A DNA stretch of 64,000 nt from Ruixingdingia sedimenti (GCF_031432425.1 NZ_JAVKPH010000008.1:103505-167504); one strand, 5' to 3'. Shown: positions 42,459-51,268, counted from the first letter of the stretch. A program made the numbers and translations. Notes: a model not told the origin generated them from the letters alone.

Positions 42459-44760
42459 CCGCGCCACCCTTGCCACCGGCAATATCGTCGTCATCTGGAT
42501 CGACGACATGATCGACGTCTTCACATGGCGCAACGCCTTCGGGGTGACGATCCAGACCCCCAACATCGACCGCCTGATGGCCGAAGGCGTGCGCTTTGCC
42601 AATGCCTATGCCACCGTGCCGCTCTGCGCCCCCTGCCGGGCGGAAATCGCCACGGGCCTGTCGCCCTTCCGCACCGGGCTGGTGGACCTCAACCGGTTCT
42701 GGCGCGACGTGCTGCCGCCCACGGCGTCATGGGTCTACGACCTGCGCCGGGCGGGGTTCCGCACCTTCACCACCGGCAAGACCGATGCGAACTACAAGCC
42801 GATGCCGGAGGAATACCGCCGCGTCCTGTTCCACGAGGATGCACCCGCCGACGACCGGGGGCGCAGGCGCGGGGTCAAGGAATATCTGGATACCGGCCCC
42901 GGCATCGCCGGCGTGAACCACCCCGACGATGACGGCAGTCAGGACAACAGGTTCTACGACTGGACCGTGGCGCAGAACGCCATCGACTATCTGGGCCGGG
43001 CGGAACGGGGGCGACGGCACCTGATCCAGCTTGGTTTCAAGCACCCGCATTACAACCTGATCTGCCCGGATCGGTTCTACCAGCTGTACGACCCGGCGGC
43101 GATCACCTGGCCCCGCACCGCCCACCCCGACGATTTCCACGGCCCGCAGCCGGGGATGGCGGTCTATGAGCTTGCCTATATCGTCAACGGCCAGTGGACG
43201 CCGGAAAAGGCCGGGGATGCGGCATGGCGGCAGGTGGTGCGCGGCTATTTCGCCGCCTGTTCGCATGTGGATCACGAAATCGGCAGGTTCATGGATGCGC
43301 TGCGCGCCTCGCCTCTGGCCGGGAACACCACCGTGGTGCTGCTGTCGGACAACGGCTTCAACCTCGGCACCCACGACAGTTTCCACAAGATGAGCCAGTG
43401 GGACAGCGCGGCGCATGTGCCGCTCGGCCTCTGGCATGGCGGGCTGCCGGGGGGGCAGGTGGTGGAGATGCCGGTGGCGCTGCACAACGTCCCGCGCACG
43501 ATCATGGACCTTGCGGGCCTGCCGCCCCGGCCCGACTGGACATCCGGCCAAAGCCTGCTGCCGCTGGTGGACCCGGCCTTCGGCGCCTACGACCGGGCGA
43601 AATCGCCGCTGACGGCGGTGTTCGGCACGCTGTCGGTGCGGCCGTCGGCCGAGGGCCTCAGCCACCTGCGCTATTTCCGCTACCCGAACGGCGAGGAGCA
43701 CGTCTACGACGTCGTGGCCGACCCGGGCGAGACGACGAACCTTGCCGGCGGGCCGGAAACCCCGGCGCTGCGGGCCGAATTGATGCGCGCGGCGCTGGAT
43801 CTGGGGCTGGACCTGCGGGGGGCAGAGGACCCGGCGCGCGGGATCAACGCGATGATGGCGATGGATGGCGCGGTGGTGCTGGAAGGGGGGCCGGATGCCA
43901 CCGATTTCTGGGCCTATGGCGCGGCGGCGGACCGGGTGGTGCCGCACCCGGACGGGCGGCAGGATACCTTGTGGTACATGGCCGGGCCCGATGGCCATGT
44001 GCTGCGCGTGCCCGCGGGGATCGACAGGCTGCGCATCGCCACCGTGGTGTCGCGCAGCGAAGAGGATGGCCAGACCGGCAAGGTGCAGCGCATCGTGGCG
44101 CATCCCGACAGCCGCATCGACTTCGAGGCGTCGGAGCGCGTCAGCGTCCATGTCACCGGGTCCGACCGGGGCGACGTGATGGTGGGCCCCGCCTATGCCG
44201 GTGCGGTGTTCGAGGGGGGCGCGGGCGACGACCTGCTGGTGGCGGGATCGTCGCGGCGCAACGATCATCATGCGTTCTACGGCGGGGCGGGCAACGACAC
44301 CCTGCGCGGCGGGGCCGGGCGCGACACGCTGGACGGCGGGGCGGGGGACGACCTGATCGTCGCGGGCGACGGCTTTGCCCGCATCTACGGCGGGGCGGGC
44401 AACGACACGATAGAGGCGGGCGACCGCACCGTGGTGATCCATACCGGGCCGGGGCGGAACCGGGTTGTTTCGGGCGAGGGACGCGACGAGATCCATGTCG
44501 GCCCGGGCGAAAACACCGTCACCGGCGGCCCGGGCGGGGTGCGCTATGTCATCGCCTGGGGCGGCGTGACCACGATCACCGACTGGCACCCCGGCGACCG
44601 GCTGGACCTGTCCGCCTGGCCCGCCGCGCCGCAGGTGGCGGCGGAAGGCGGGGATGTGGTGATCCGCCTCGGCCTGTCGGCGGTGGTGTTGCAGGGGGTG
44701 ACGGATCCCGCGGCTGTGGCCGAGGGGCTGGCGCTGCCCGGGGCCGGGGCGGCGGGATAG
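42448..44760 (+). CDS. sulfatase with C-terminal RTX calcium-binding repeats
   Basis: Product is 770 aa from GTG 42448, preceded by GGAGGG. The N-terminal 480 residues are a sulfatase/phosphodiesterase domain: VVIWIDDMID supplies metal ligands, Cys60 in LCAPCRAEIATG fits the CxPxR formylglycine signature (C-A-P-C-R), followed by HPHYNLICPD, CSHVDHEIGRFMDALR and VVLLSDNGFNLGTHDSFHKM. Residues about 590-690 carry RTX nonapeptides (GGAGNDTLRGGAGRDTLDGG, GGAGDDLIVAGDG). No Sec signal exists, so export by a type I secretion system is likely, as for other RTX proteins. The substrate is probably a sulfated or phosphorylated glycan. The formylglycine-generating enzyme is not in the window. Confidence 0.88.
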   Translation: MPFDRATLATGNIVVIWIDDMIDVFTWRNAFGVTIQTPNIDRLMAEGVRFANAYATVPLCAPCRAEIATGLSPFRTGLVDLNRFWRDVLPPTASWVYDLRRAGFRTFTTGKTDANYKPMPEEYRRVLFHEDAPADDRGRRRGVKEYLDTGPGIAGVNHPDDDGSQDNRFYDWTVAQNAIDYLGRAERGRRHLIQLGFKHPHYNLICPDRFYQLYDPAAITWPRTAHPDDFHGPQPGMAVYELAYIVNGQWTPEKAGDAAWRQVVRGYFAACSHVDHEIGRFMDALRASPLAGNTTVVLLSDNGFNLGTHDSFHKMSQWDSAAHVPLGLWHGGLPGGQVVEMPVALHNVPRTIMDLAGLPPRPDWTSGQSLLPLVDPAFGAYDRAKSPLTAVFGTLSVRPSAEGLSHLRYFRYPNGEEHVYDVVADPGETTNLAGGPETPALRAELMRAALDLGLDLRGAEDPARGINAMMAMDGAVVLEGGPDATDFWAYGAAADRVVPHPDGRQDTLWYMAGPDGHVLRVPAGIDRLRIATVVSRSEEDGQTGKVQRIVAHPDSRIDFEASERVSVHVTGSDRGDVMVGPAYAGAVFEGGAGDDLLVAGSSRRNDHHAFYGGAGNDTLRGGAGRDTLDGGAGDDLIVAGDGFARIYGGAGNDTIEAGDRTVVIHTGPGRNRVVSGEGRDEIHVGPGENTVTGGPGGVRYVIAWGGVTTITDWHPGDRLDLSAWPAAPQVAAEGGDVVIRLGLSAVVLQGVTDPAAVAEGLALPGAGAAG

Positions 44761-44818
44761 GGTGTTGCGGTGGAACCCCGACCTGCGATTGCCGGGAAAG
44801 ACTGATGGCAGAAGGCCC

Positions 44819-44850
44819 CCCATGGGGCGGGATCTGGCCCGCCCCATGGG
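44819..44850. terminator. 13-bp-stem hairpin between convergent genes
   Basis: Arms CCCATGGGGCGGG (44819-44831) and CCCGCCCCATGGG (44838-44850) are perfect complements around a 6-base loop. It ends 2 bp before the stop of the minus-strand methyltransferase gene and 59 bp after the sulfatase stop. There is no long T-run, but the position fits a bidirectional terminator. Confidence 0.65.
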
Positions 44851-44852
44851 CC

Positions 44853-45548
44853 TCAGACGTAATGCCCCTGGATGGGGGGCGCATAGGCCGGGGCCTCCAG
44901 CGGTTTGCGGCAGGCGTAGAGCAGCATGTGCGGCCCTTCCAGCATGCGTTCGCCCCCGCGCGGCTTGCCGGTGGGATCCTCGATCGGGATGATGCGGCCG
45001 GGCGACTTGCGCGGCACGATCGAGACCTCCAGCATCTCGTAGCCCCGGGCGTGGTGCCAGTAGCGCCAGGGCACGTCCGGGCCGGTCTGGAAGAACCCGT
45101 GGCCGAACCAGCCGTCCGCCGCGATATAGCCCAGCATCAGCCCGCCGGGTTTCAGCAGCGCATGGCAGTTGTCGATGGCCTGCCCGATGTAGAAGATATG
45201 TTCGGTCGTGCCGCCGTCGATCACCACATCGAACTTGCCCTTCAGCCGCGCCGGCACCGCGCGGTTGAGGTCGTGGATATGCTGCGCGCCTTCCTTGTCG
45301 GTGAAGTCCAGCGCCTCGATCACGGGATAGCCGAGCGCGGTCAGCAGCGTTTCGGTGAACCCGTCCTCCTGCGCCACGCCTTCGGGCGTCAGGTCGAACC
45401 CCAATCCCTGTGCCGCCTTGCAGAACCGTGCCAGCTTGCGCCCGTTCAGGTGCAGCTTCTGCCGCCCCAGGATCACGCCGCGTTTGGCGCCGTTCAGATG
45501 CGCGGCATGGCGCGCCAGGAACATCGCCGGGATAAGACTGATACCCAT
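44853..45548 (-). CDS. class I SAM methyltransferase-like protein
   Basis: Product is 231 aa. The central part FDVVIDGGTTEHIFYIGQAI followed by DNCHALLKPGGLMLGYIAAD is the usual post-motif I region of class I methyltransferases, with the conserved acidic-then-glycine turn and the LKPGG loop. VIEALDFTDKEGAQHIHDLN is probably the SAM-ribose binding strand. A clean GxGxG motif is not visible, so a methyltransferase-like non-enzyme is possible. It starts (ATG 45548) one base after the stop of the upstream glycosyltransferase and forms an operon with it. It may modify a sugar or lipid head group of the local polysaccharide. Confidence 0.6.
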   Translation of the reverse strand: MGISLIPAMFLARHAAHLNGAKRGVILGRQKLHLNGRKLARFCKAAQGLGFDLTPEGVAQEDGFTETLLTALGYPVIEALDFTDKEGAQHIHDLNRAVPARLKGKFDVVIDGGTTEHIFYIGQAIDNCHALLKPGGLMLGYIAADGWFGHGFFQTGPDVPWRYWHHARGYEMLEVSIVPRKSPGRIIPIEDPTGKPRGGERMLEGPHMLLYACRKPLEAPAYAPPIQGHYV

Positions 45549-46439
45549 TCACTCGTCCTCATCGTTACTGTCGGCGCTTTCGGGCGCCAGCCTGCGGACG
45601 AAACTGACCCCCGTCGCGGCCTTGAGCATCTTTTGCGCCGCCCGGTGCAGGCCGATTTCGCGCAGCACCTCGGGCTGGCGATAGTGGACGGTGAAGATTT
45701 CCCGCCCCTCGGGCAGGGGTTCGCCGCGCAACTGGCCGCCGAGGATGTAGTGCTGTTCCTCGGGCAATATGTTCCAGCGCAGCCCCGCGCGCTGGATCGC
45801 GACGGGCAGGGTCATCTGGTCCAGATAGGGCCGGCGGTTTTCCAGCGTCTCCACCCGGTCGAGGATGCGCGCGGTATCGTACCACACATCGGGAAAGCGC
45901 CCGCCCGGCCCCGGCGTTTCGGGAAAGATCACGAAACCCGCGCTGAAATAGGGGATGCGCGGCTTGCGCGACTGCCGCATCAGGCGGATGCGTTCTTCGG
46001 GGATGGGCATGCCGAAGGCGGCATAGATCACATCCCAGATTTCCTCGCCCGCCCACCGCATGGATGCCGCGGCGGAACAGGATACATGCCCGTCGCGCGC
46101 GATATTCGCCACGCTGTTCGGGCGCAGGAACAGCACGTCGGAATCGACGAAGGCCGACCATTCGGTATCGCGTGGCTGCATCGCGGCGATGATCTTGTTG
46201 CCGTGGGGATAGGGGCTGTCCCACATTCCTTCGGTGCGCATCGGGCGGATTTCGCCGCCCATCATCTCATGCGCCTTCAGCACCGCGGGGTGCAGTTCCT
46301 GCATCCGGTGTTCGGGGCAATAGCCGATGGCCTTCACGCCATCGCCGAACTGCGCCCGGATCGAGGCGAGCAGGCTGCACGCCATGATCTCGTACCCCGG
46401 CGGCTCGACGATATAGACGAAGCTGAAGCTGTCGCGCAC
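45549..46439 (-). CDS. DxD-type glycosyltransferase-like protein
   Basis: Product is 296 aa from GTG 46439; residues beginning VRDSFSFVYIVEPPGYEIMA look like a true GT-A start, whereas the longer frame to 46631 runs into the upstream gene. The metal-binding motif is WSAFVDSDVLFLRPNSVANI. GGEIRPMRTEGMWDSPYPHG precedes it; PYLDQMTLPVAIQRAGLRWN and LPEEQHYILGGQLRG are further conserved-looking parts. It is not assigned to a CAZy family here. It lies between a methyltransferase-like gene and a second DxD protein, all on the minus strand. Confidence 0.7.
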   Translation of the reverse strand: MRDSFSFVYIVEPPGYEIMACSLLASIRAQFGDGVKAIGYCPEHRMQELHPAVLKAHEMMGGEIRPMRTEGMWDSPYPHGNKIIAAMQPRDTEWSAFVDSDVLFLRPNSVANIARDGHVSCSAAASMRWAGEEIWDVIYAAFGMPIPEERIRLMRQSRKPRIPYFSAGFVIFPETPGPGGRFPDVWYDTARILDRVETLENRRPYLDQMTLPVAIQRAGLRWNILPEEQHYILGGQLRGEPLPEGREIFTVHYRQPEVLREIGLHRAAQKMLKAATGVSFVRRLAPESADSNDEDE

Positions 46440-46449
46440 CCCGCCGCCC

Positions 46450-47265
46450 CTATTCTTCCAGCGCCTTCGCCGGGTCCACCCCGATCTGTTCGCACATCCG
46501 CGCGGCATAGGAATTGGGCAGGGGCGGGTTCTTGCGCCACCAGGGCTTGGTGCCGTTGGTGTAAAGATGCACCGACAGGGTGTTGTCGGTGAAATGCCCC
46601 TCGACCCGCCCGTAGGGGTCGTAGAACACATCGTTCAGCTGGAACGGCACCGGGTAAAGGTAATCCGGCGACAGCGCCTTTTCGTAATCGCCGGTCTGCT
46701 GCGCGAACCAGGTGAAGGCCTGCGGGCCGAAGGCGGTGCGTTCGGCATTGTAGATCCGCACCGCATGGGGCAGCGACGGATCCTGCTTTTCCAGCCGCTT
46801 GCGCTGTTGCTTGTTGAACCATGCCGGCGCGTCGGGCAGGTTTTCGTAATAGTCCAGCAGGCGGGCCATCAATTCGCCCTCGCGCGGGATATAGACCACC
46901 CCGCAGTTGAGCGCGCCGCGGAAACCGTGGCCGGCGTAGATGTTCTGCATCTCGTCCGGGAAGGGTTTGTGGCAGAAGGCGTCGCAGTCGATCCAGACCG
47001 CATCGGTCGCCTGGATCATCTTGTAGCGGAACACGTTGGACAGAAAGCTTTCCGAGGTCTGGCGCACGATGTCCATGTCGATCGACATGATTTCGGTGGC
47101 CGGGCGGACATCGATACCCTCGGGCACATTGTCCACGTTTTCGGTACAATAAAGCGTCGTCGGATGCCCCTGCCGCACATGCGACAACAGGCAAAGCTGA
47201 TTGAGGTAATGAAGCCGGGGCCCGATCCAGAGGGATGCGACGGGCCTGCGCGCGGGTACTGCCAT
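46450..47265 (-). CDS. DxD-type glycosyltransferase, capsular-polysaccharide-type (GT32-like)
   Basis: Product is 271 aa. It begins ASLWIGPRLHYLNQLCLLSH (residues 10-29), the usual start of small DxD glycosyltransferases in capsule loci. The donor-binding motif is QATDAVWIDCDAFCHKPFPD (Asp-Cys-Asp), then FRGALNCGVVYIPREGELMA. FGPQAFTWFAQQTGDYEKAL and NTLSVHLYTNGTKPWWRKNP are later conserved elements, including a His-Leu-Tyr segment near the end. No signal or membrane helix. Acceptor and sugar are unknown. It stops 10 bp before the next GT gene and is divergent from the GT2 fusion across 144 bp. Confidence 0.75.
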   Translation of the reverse strand: MAVPARRPVASLWIGPRLHYLNQLCLLSHVRQGHPTTLYCTENVDNVPEGIDVRPATEIMSIDMDIVRQTSESFLSNVFRYKMIQATDAVWIDCDAFCHKPFPDEMQNIYAGHGFRGALNCGVVYIPREGELMARLLDYYENLPDAPAWFNKQQRKRLEKQDPSLPHAVRIYNAERTAFGPQAFTWFAQQTGDYEKALSPDYLYPVPFQLNDVFYDPYGRVEGHFTDNTLSVHLYTNGTKPWWRKNPPLPNSYAARMCEQIGVDPAKALEE

Positions 47266-47409
47266 GACTGCCTCTCACTCTCCACCGTGATCCTGCCGGT
47301 ATCCGATGGACTTTTTAAGAATTGCCGGGATATTGCAGCAAAGGGCCGATCCTGTCCAGCGCGGCGGCGCGGGGTTGGGCGGCGGAAAAAGGGCAGGCGG
47401 GACGGCATC

Positions 47410-49224
47410 ATGGCAAAGCGCGGGGTGGGCAGGGCGTCACCGCTGTTGCGGGAACTGGCGGCGCGGAAAAGCCCGCACGGGATTGTCACCGCCCTGTCAA
47501 TGATGAAGGACGAAGGCCCCTTCCTGCTGGAATGGATCGCGCATCATCTGGCGGTCGGTTTCACCCGGATCGTCGTCTATACGAACGATTGTTCCGACGG
47601 CACCGACACGATGCTGAAACGGCTGGAAACACTCGGCCTCGCCCATCACCGCGACAACATCATCCCCGAAGGGCTGCGCCCGCAGCCCTCGGCGCTGAAC
47701 TACGGGCAGGAAGAACCGCTGGTGCAGGAAAGCGACTGGCTCTTGGTCTTCGACGCCGACGAATTCCTGTGCATCAAATACGGCGACGGCACGCTGGACG
47801 ACCTGATCGGGGGCATCACCGCGCAGGGCGCGAACGGGATGGTGGTCACCTGGCGCATCTTCGGATCGGGGGGCGTCCACCACTGGTCGCGCGATCCGGT
47901 GACGGAACAATATCTGATGGCCGCGCCGCCGATGTGGAACAAGGGCTGGGGCGTCAAAACCCTGTTCCGGTTCGACCCCGACCACTGGAAACTGGGCATC
48001 CACCGGCCCAAGATGAAGAGCAAATGGCTCGAAACCGATTTCCCCGACAGCGTGAAATGGCTGAACGGATCGGGCCTGCCGATGGAGGATTACTTCAAGT
48101 TCCGCGGCTGGCGGTCGATCACCCGCACGGTGGGCTATGACTGGGCGCAGATGAACCACTATGCGGTGAAGTCGATCGACAGCTATGCCATCCGCAAGTT
48201 CCGCGGCAACGTGAACTTCAAGAAGGACAAGTACAATTCCGACTACTGGGCGTTGCAGGACCGCAACGAGGTGCGCGACGATGCGATGCTGCGCTATTCC
48301 GCCGCGCGCAAGCGGATCTTCGACGCGCTGCTGACGGACCCGGACCTGAACCGCCTGCATTTCGCCGCGCTGGAACGGGCGGAATCGCGGCTGGCGGAAT
48401 TCAAGGGGACAGAGGCTTACGAGGCCATGGTGGCCGATCTCAAGGCCGCCAGCGCCATCCCGATCTCGCAGGTGGAGGCCAAGCCCCCGCAGGCGCGCGA
48501 CCCCGAAAAGATCGCGGCGCTGATGTCAGCGGTGGAAAAGCGCGCCTCCGCCAGGGCGAAGGAGGACCGCAAGGCAAAGGCCCCCGCGCCGGGCGCGCCG
48601 GTGGTCGCCAGCCCCTATGTGACGGGGGCGGACCTGTCGGCGGACATACCCCTGCAATGGGTGCCGAGCCAGGGGATCGACCTGCCCGCCGACCCCCGCG
48701 TCTTCACCCCCCCGGCGCTGGAGGCGATCATGGCCGGCAAGTTCGACCGCGCGGCGGTGCGGCGGCTGCCGGGCCTTCTGCCGCAGGGCGCGCGGCTGGC
48801 GGTCTACGGGGCGGGCTGCGGGTTCCTGCCGCTGTGCCTGTCGCGGATCCGCCCGGATCTGTCGATATGGGCGGCAGAGGCAGATCCGGGCCTGCGGGCG
48901 CTGCTGGAACGGGTCTGGGCGCGGGCGGGCGACGCGCCGGGGCCGCGGCTGGAACTGGCGGAACCCGCGGCGCTGCTGGCCGCGGCGCGGGCGGATGCGG
49001 TGCTGCTGGACGACCCGGCCTGCGGCCCCGAGGTGCTGGGGGAGATCCTGCCCGACCGCCTGCTCCTCGGCCCCCGCCTGCTGGCAGGGCAGCCCGGGGC
49101 GGCAGAGGCTTTCGCCACCGTCTGCGCCGCGCGGGGCCTGCCCGACCGGGCAGTGGTGCCCCCGGCCGGGGTGCTGGTCTTTGGCCGCGGCCTGCCGGTG
49201 CGGGAAAAGAAGGCGGACGGCTGA
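47410..49224 (+). CDS. GT2-type glycosyltransferase fused to a Rossmann/methyltransferase-like domain
   Basis: Product is 604 aa; ATG 47410 is preceded by AGGCGGG. The N-terminal domain (about 20-320) has GIVTALSMMKDEGPFLLEWI, FTRIVVYTNDCSDGTDTMLK, and the DxD-type LLVFDADEFLCIKYGDGTLD, with CaM-like GGVHHWSRD and VKTLFRF blocks, the same class as the protein at 1460-2347. After an Ala/Lys-rich linker (about 370-400) a second domain (about 445-600) starts GARLAVYGAGCGFLPLCLSR followed by DLSIWAAEADPGLRALLERV, like the motif I region of a class I methyltransferase. It lacks an obvious catalytic motif and may be a degenerate or binding domain. It ends before repeat copy D. Confidence 0.75.
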   Translation: MAKRGVGRASPLLRELAARKSPHGIVTALSMMKDEGPFLLEWIAHHLAVGFTRIVVYTNDCSDGTDTMLKRLETLGLAHHRDNIIPEGLRPQPSALNYGQEEPLVQESDWLLVFDADEFLCIKYGDGTLDDLIGGITAQGANGMVVTWRIFGSGGVHHWSRDPVTEQYLMAAPPMWNKGWGVKTLFRFDPDHWKLGIHRPKMKSKWLETDFPDSVKWLNGSGLPMEDYFKFRGWRSITRTVGYDWAQMNHYAVKSIDSYAIRKFRGNVNFKKDKYNSDYWALQDRNEVRDDAMLRYSAARKRIFDALLTDPDLNRLHFAALERAESRLAEFKGTEAYEAMVADLKAASAIPISQVEAKPPQARDPEKIAALMSAVEKRASARAKEDRKAKAPAPGAPVVASPYVTGADLSADIPLQWVPSQGIDLPADPRVFTPPALEAIMAGKFDRAAVRRLPGLLPQGARLAVYGAGCGFLPLCLSRIRPDLSIWAAEADPGLRALLERVWARAGDAPGPRLELAEPAALLAAARADAVLLDDPACGPEVLGEILPDRLLLGPRLLAGQPGAAEAFATVCAARGLPDRAVVPPAGVLVFGRGLPVREKKADG

Positions 49225-49299
49225 GGAAGGCCGGGGTGAACCCCGGCCTGCGGGCGCAGCGCCCACGCCGGCGGGTGGTGCGGGTGGAAAGGTCGGTGG

Positions 49300-49372
49300 C
49301 CTCCGGCGGGGATATTTAGGGACAGAAAATGGTGAGGGGCGCACCCTTTCTCATTTTCTGTCTGAAAATATC
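49300..49372. repeat. intergenic inverted-repeat element, copy D
   Basis: Between the convergent ends of the GT2 fusion and mipZ. Inner arms GACAGAAAATG (49321-49331) and CATTTTCTGTC (49352-49362) are perfect 11-bp inverted repeats, flanked by CTCCGGCGGGGATATTTAGG (49301-49320) and TGAAAATATCCTCAGG on the other side. The left arm matches copies A and C closely. A second, separate GC-rich hairpin (GGCCGGGGTGAACCCCGGCC, 49229-49248) follows the stop codon of the GT gene. No other feature is visible in 49225-49459. Confidence 0.8.
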
Positions 49373-49459
49373 CTCAGGGGGTGAATTGGCGCAGCCAAGA
49401 GGGGGCAGAATGCCCCCTGCGCCGTTCGGGCCGGGTGCTGCGCCGCGCGGGATGCCCGG

Positions 49460-50269
49460 TCAGAAGTCCACCGTCACGCCCGGCAGGTTCAGGGCCTTGA
49501 TCAGGTCGCGCAGTTCCTGCCGTGCGGCGATGTTCGACATGTTCAGGTTCTCCACCCCCACGTCGCGCAAATCCAGCAGGGTGATGCCGCGCGGGAACAA
49601 CTCGCGAAAGATCACCCGTTCCGAAAACCCCGGCGCGACGCGGAAGCCGATGCGGCGCGACAGTTCTTCCAGCGCCGCGCCGACCTTCTTCTTGTTGTGC
49701 ATCTGCTGCGCCCCGAGGCGGTTCCTCAGCACGATCCAGTCGATGGGCTTCAGCCCCGCCTGCGCCCGCAATTGCCGCGCCTGCCAGACCATTTCGGAAT
49801 AGATCGACGGCCCCTTGACCCGCCCGGTTTCCGGGTCGATCCGCGCCAGCAGGTCGAAGTCGATGAAACTGTCGTTCAGCGGCGTGATCAGCGTGTCGGC
49901 CAGCGAATGCGCCAGCTGGCTCAGCCGGGTATGCGAGCCGGGGCAGTCGATGACGATGAAATCGCTGTTCGGTTCCATTTCCGCCATCGCGGTGGACAGG
50001 CGGTGGTCGAACGGGTTTTCGTTCGGCGCCAGCCCCGCGGCGTCGACCTCTGGCAGCTCGCGCAGGTCCGGCGTGGGCAGGGCCAGCCCTTCCTTCGCCA
50101 TGAAGGCGCGGCGGTTTTCCAGATAGCGGCCGAAGCTGCGCTGGCGCAGGTCGAGGTCCAGCGCGCTGACGCGGAACCCCATGCGGGCCAGCGCCGTGGC
50201 GACATGCATGCAGGTGGTGGATTTCCCCGACCCGCCCTTTTCGTTCCCCACGACGATGATATGCGCCAT
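49460..50269 (-). CDS. mipZ: division-plane positioning ATPase MipZ
   Basis: Product is 269 aa, the usual length for MipZ, which forms a gradient from ParB at the poles and stops FtsZ ring assembly there. It has the deviant Walker A of the ParA/MinD group (VVGNEKGGSGKSTTCMH, Lys16), a Walker A' with LDLDLRQRSFGRYLENRRAF, and IDCPGSHTRLSQLAHSLADT as Walker B. IDPETGRVKGPSIYSEMVWQ and WIVLRNRLGAQQMHNKKKVG are MipZ-typical. The start ATG 50269 was chosen over the upstream frame to 50899, which would run into the rpmE region. It is downstream of rpmE on the same strand, beyond that gene's terminator. Confidence 0.94.
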   Translation of the reverse strand: MAHIIVVGNEKGGSGKSTTCMHVATALARMGFRVSALDLDLRQRSFGRYLENRRAFMAKEGLALPTPDLRELPEVDAAGLAPNENPFDHRLSTAMAEMEPNSDFIVIDCPGSHTRLSQLAHSLADTLITPLNDSFIDFDLLARIDPETGRVKGPSIYSEMVWQARQLRAQAGLKPIDWIVLRNRLGAQQMHNKKKVGAALEELSRRIGFRVAPGFSERVIFRELFPRGITLLDLRDVGVENLNMSNIAARQELRDLIKALNLPGVTVDF

Positions 50270-50383
50270 GCGGTGCCGCCCCCTGCTGGTTTCGCTGTTG
50301 CGCGCCTTCATAAGCGTTGCGCCGCGCAGAGGGAAGCGGGAAGCCGCCGATGCCGGGGCGATCCGTCGGGGCCCCGGAAAGCA

Positions 50384-50409
50384 AAAGGCCCCGCGCGGGC
50401 GGGGCCTTT
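50384..50409 (-). terminator. rho-independent terminator of the rpmE transcript
   Basis: Arms AAAGGCCCCGC (50384-50394) and GCGGGGCCTTT (50399-50409) are perfect 11-bp complements around a 4-base loop; on the minus strand the stem runs into TTTT (complement of 50383-50386). It lies 12 bp after the rpmE stop. Confidence 0.9.
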
Positions 50410-50421
50410 CCGGTGCCGGGT

Positions 50422-50643
50422 TCAGAAACCCAGACCCGCGTATTTGTTCTTGAACTTCGACACGCGCCCGCCGGTGTCCATCAGCTTGGTCGAGCCGCCG
50501 GTCCAGGCCGGATGCGCCAGCGGGTCGATGTCGAGCGCCATCTGGTCGCCCTCCTTGCCCCAGGTCGAGCGGACCTGGAACACGGTGCCGTCGGTCATCT
50601 TGACGTCGATCAGGTGGTATTCGGGGTGGATGCCCTTTTTCAT
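50422..50643 (-). CDS. rpmE: 50S ribosomal protein L31 (zinc-independent type)
   Basis: Product is 73 aa, beginning MKKGIHPEYHLIDVKMTDGT, then FQVRSTWGKEGDQMALDIDP and a basic C-terminus. None of the four zinc-ligand cysteines of the C+ form is present, so this is a C- type L31 that does not need zinc. It is 11 bp downstream of rplS on the minus strand and followed by a clear terminator. Confidence 0.97.
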   Translation of the reverse strand: MKKGIHPEYHLIDVKMTDGTVFQVRSTWGKEGDQMALDIDPLAHPAWTGGSTKLMDTGGRVSKFKNKYAGLGF

Positions 50644-50654
50644 GATCCGGCTCC

Positions 50655-51032
50655 TTACGCTTCGGTCTTGGGCTTGTAGTTGCTGACTTCGGCGATCCGG
50701 GCGGATTTGCCGCGGCGCGACCGCAGGTAGTACAGCTTGGCGCGGCGCACGCGGCCGCGGCGGACGACCTCGATCGAGTCGATGTTGGTCGAATAGAGCG
50801 GGAACACCCGTTCCACGCCTTCGCCGAAGGAAATCTTGCGCACGGTGAACGAGGCCGAGATGGTGTTGCCGCCCTTGCGTGCGATGCAGACGCCTTCATA
50901 GTTCTGCACGCGCGACCGGGTGCCTTCGGTCACCTTGAAACCGACGCGCACGGTGTCGCCGGCCTTGAAATCGGGGATGGTTTTGCCGAGGGCGGCGATC
51001 TGTTCCGCCTCGATCTGTGCGATCAGGTTCAT
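50655..51032 (-). CDS. rplS: 50S ribosomal protein L19
   Basis: Product is 125 aa. Typical L19 features: IPDFKAGDTVRVGFKVTEGT, RVQNYEGVCIARKGGNTISA, SFTVRKISFGEGVERVFPLY, and the basic RRGRVRRAKLYYLRSRRGKS. The ATG at 51032 follows AGGAGT. It lies downstream of trmD after a 236-bp gap (51033-51268) in which I see no ORF; the gap may hold an internal promoter or L19 leader, but no specific motif could be identified. Confidence 0.98.
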   Translation of the reverse strand: MNLIAQIEAEQIAALGKTIPDFKAGDTVRVGFKVTEGTRSRVQNYEGVCIARKGGNTISASFTVRKISFGEGVERVFPLYSTNIDSIEVVRRGRVRRAKLYYLRSRRGKSARIAEVSNYKPKTEA

Positions 51033-51268
51033 CGCGATACTCCTTAGCCCGCGGTTGTTCCGCGAAGGTGATGCTGTCCATAGCTCCGGTCTTCGTCCGG
51101 GTCCCCGCCGCGTTGCCGCGCCGCGCCCGCCGGAGGTGGCCATGCGTTCCTGTTGTCGCTTTCCGCGGGGCCCGGGCGCACGGAAGAAGGTGCAGGGCCA
51201 AAACGAAAAGGCCCGGCGGCCGATTCCGGCCCCGGACCCGCGCGGTATAGGCATGCGGGGGCGGGCGG

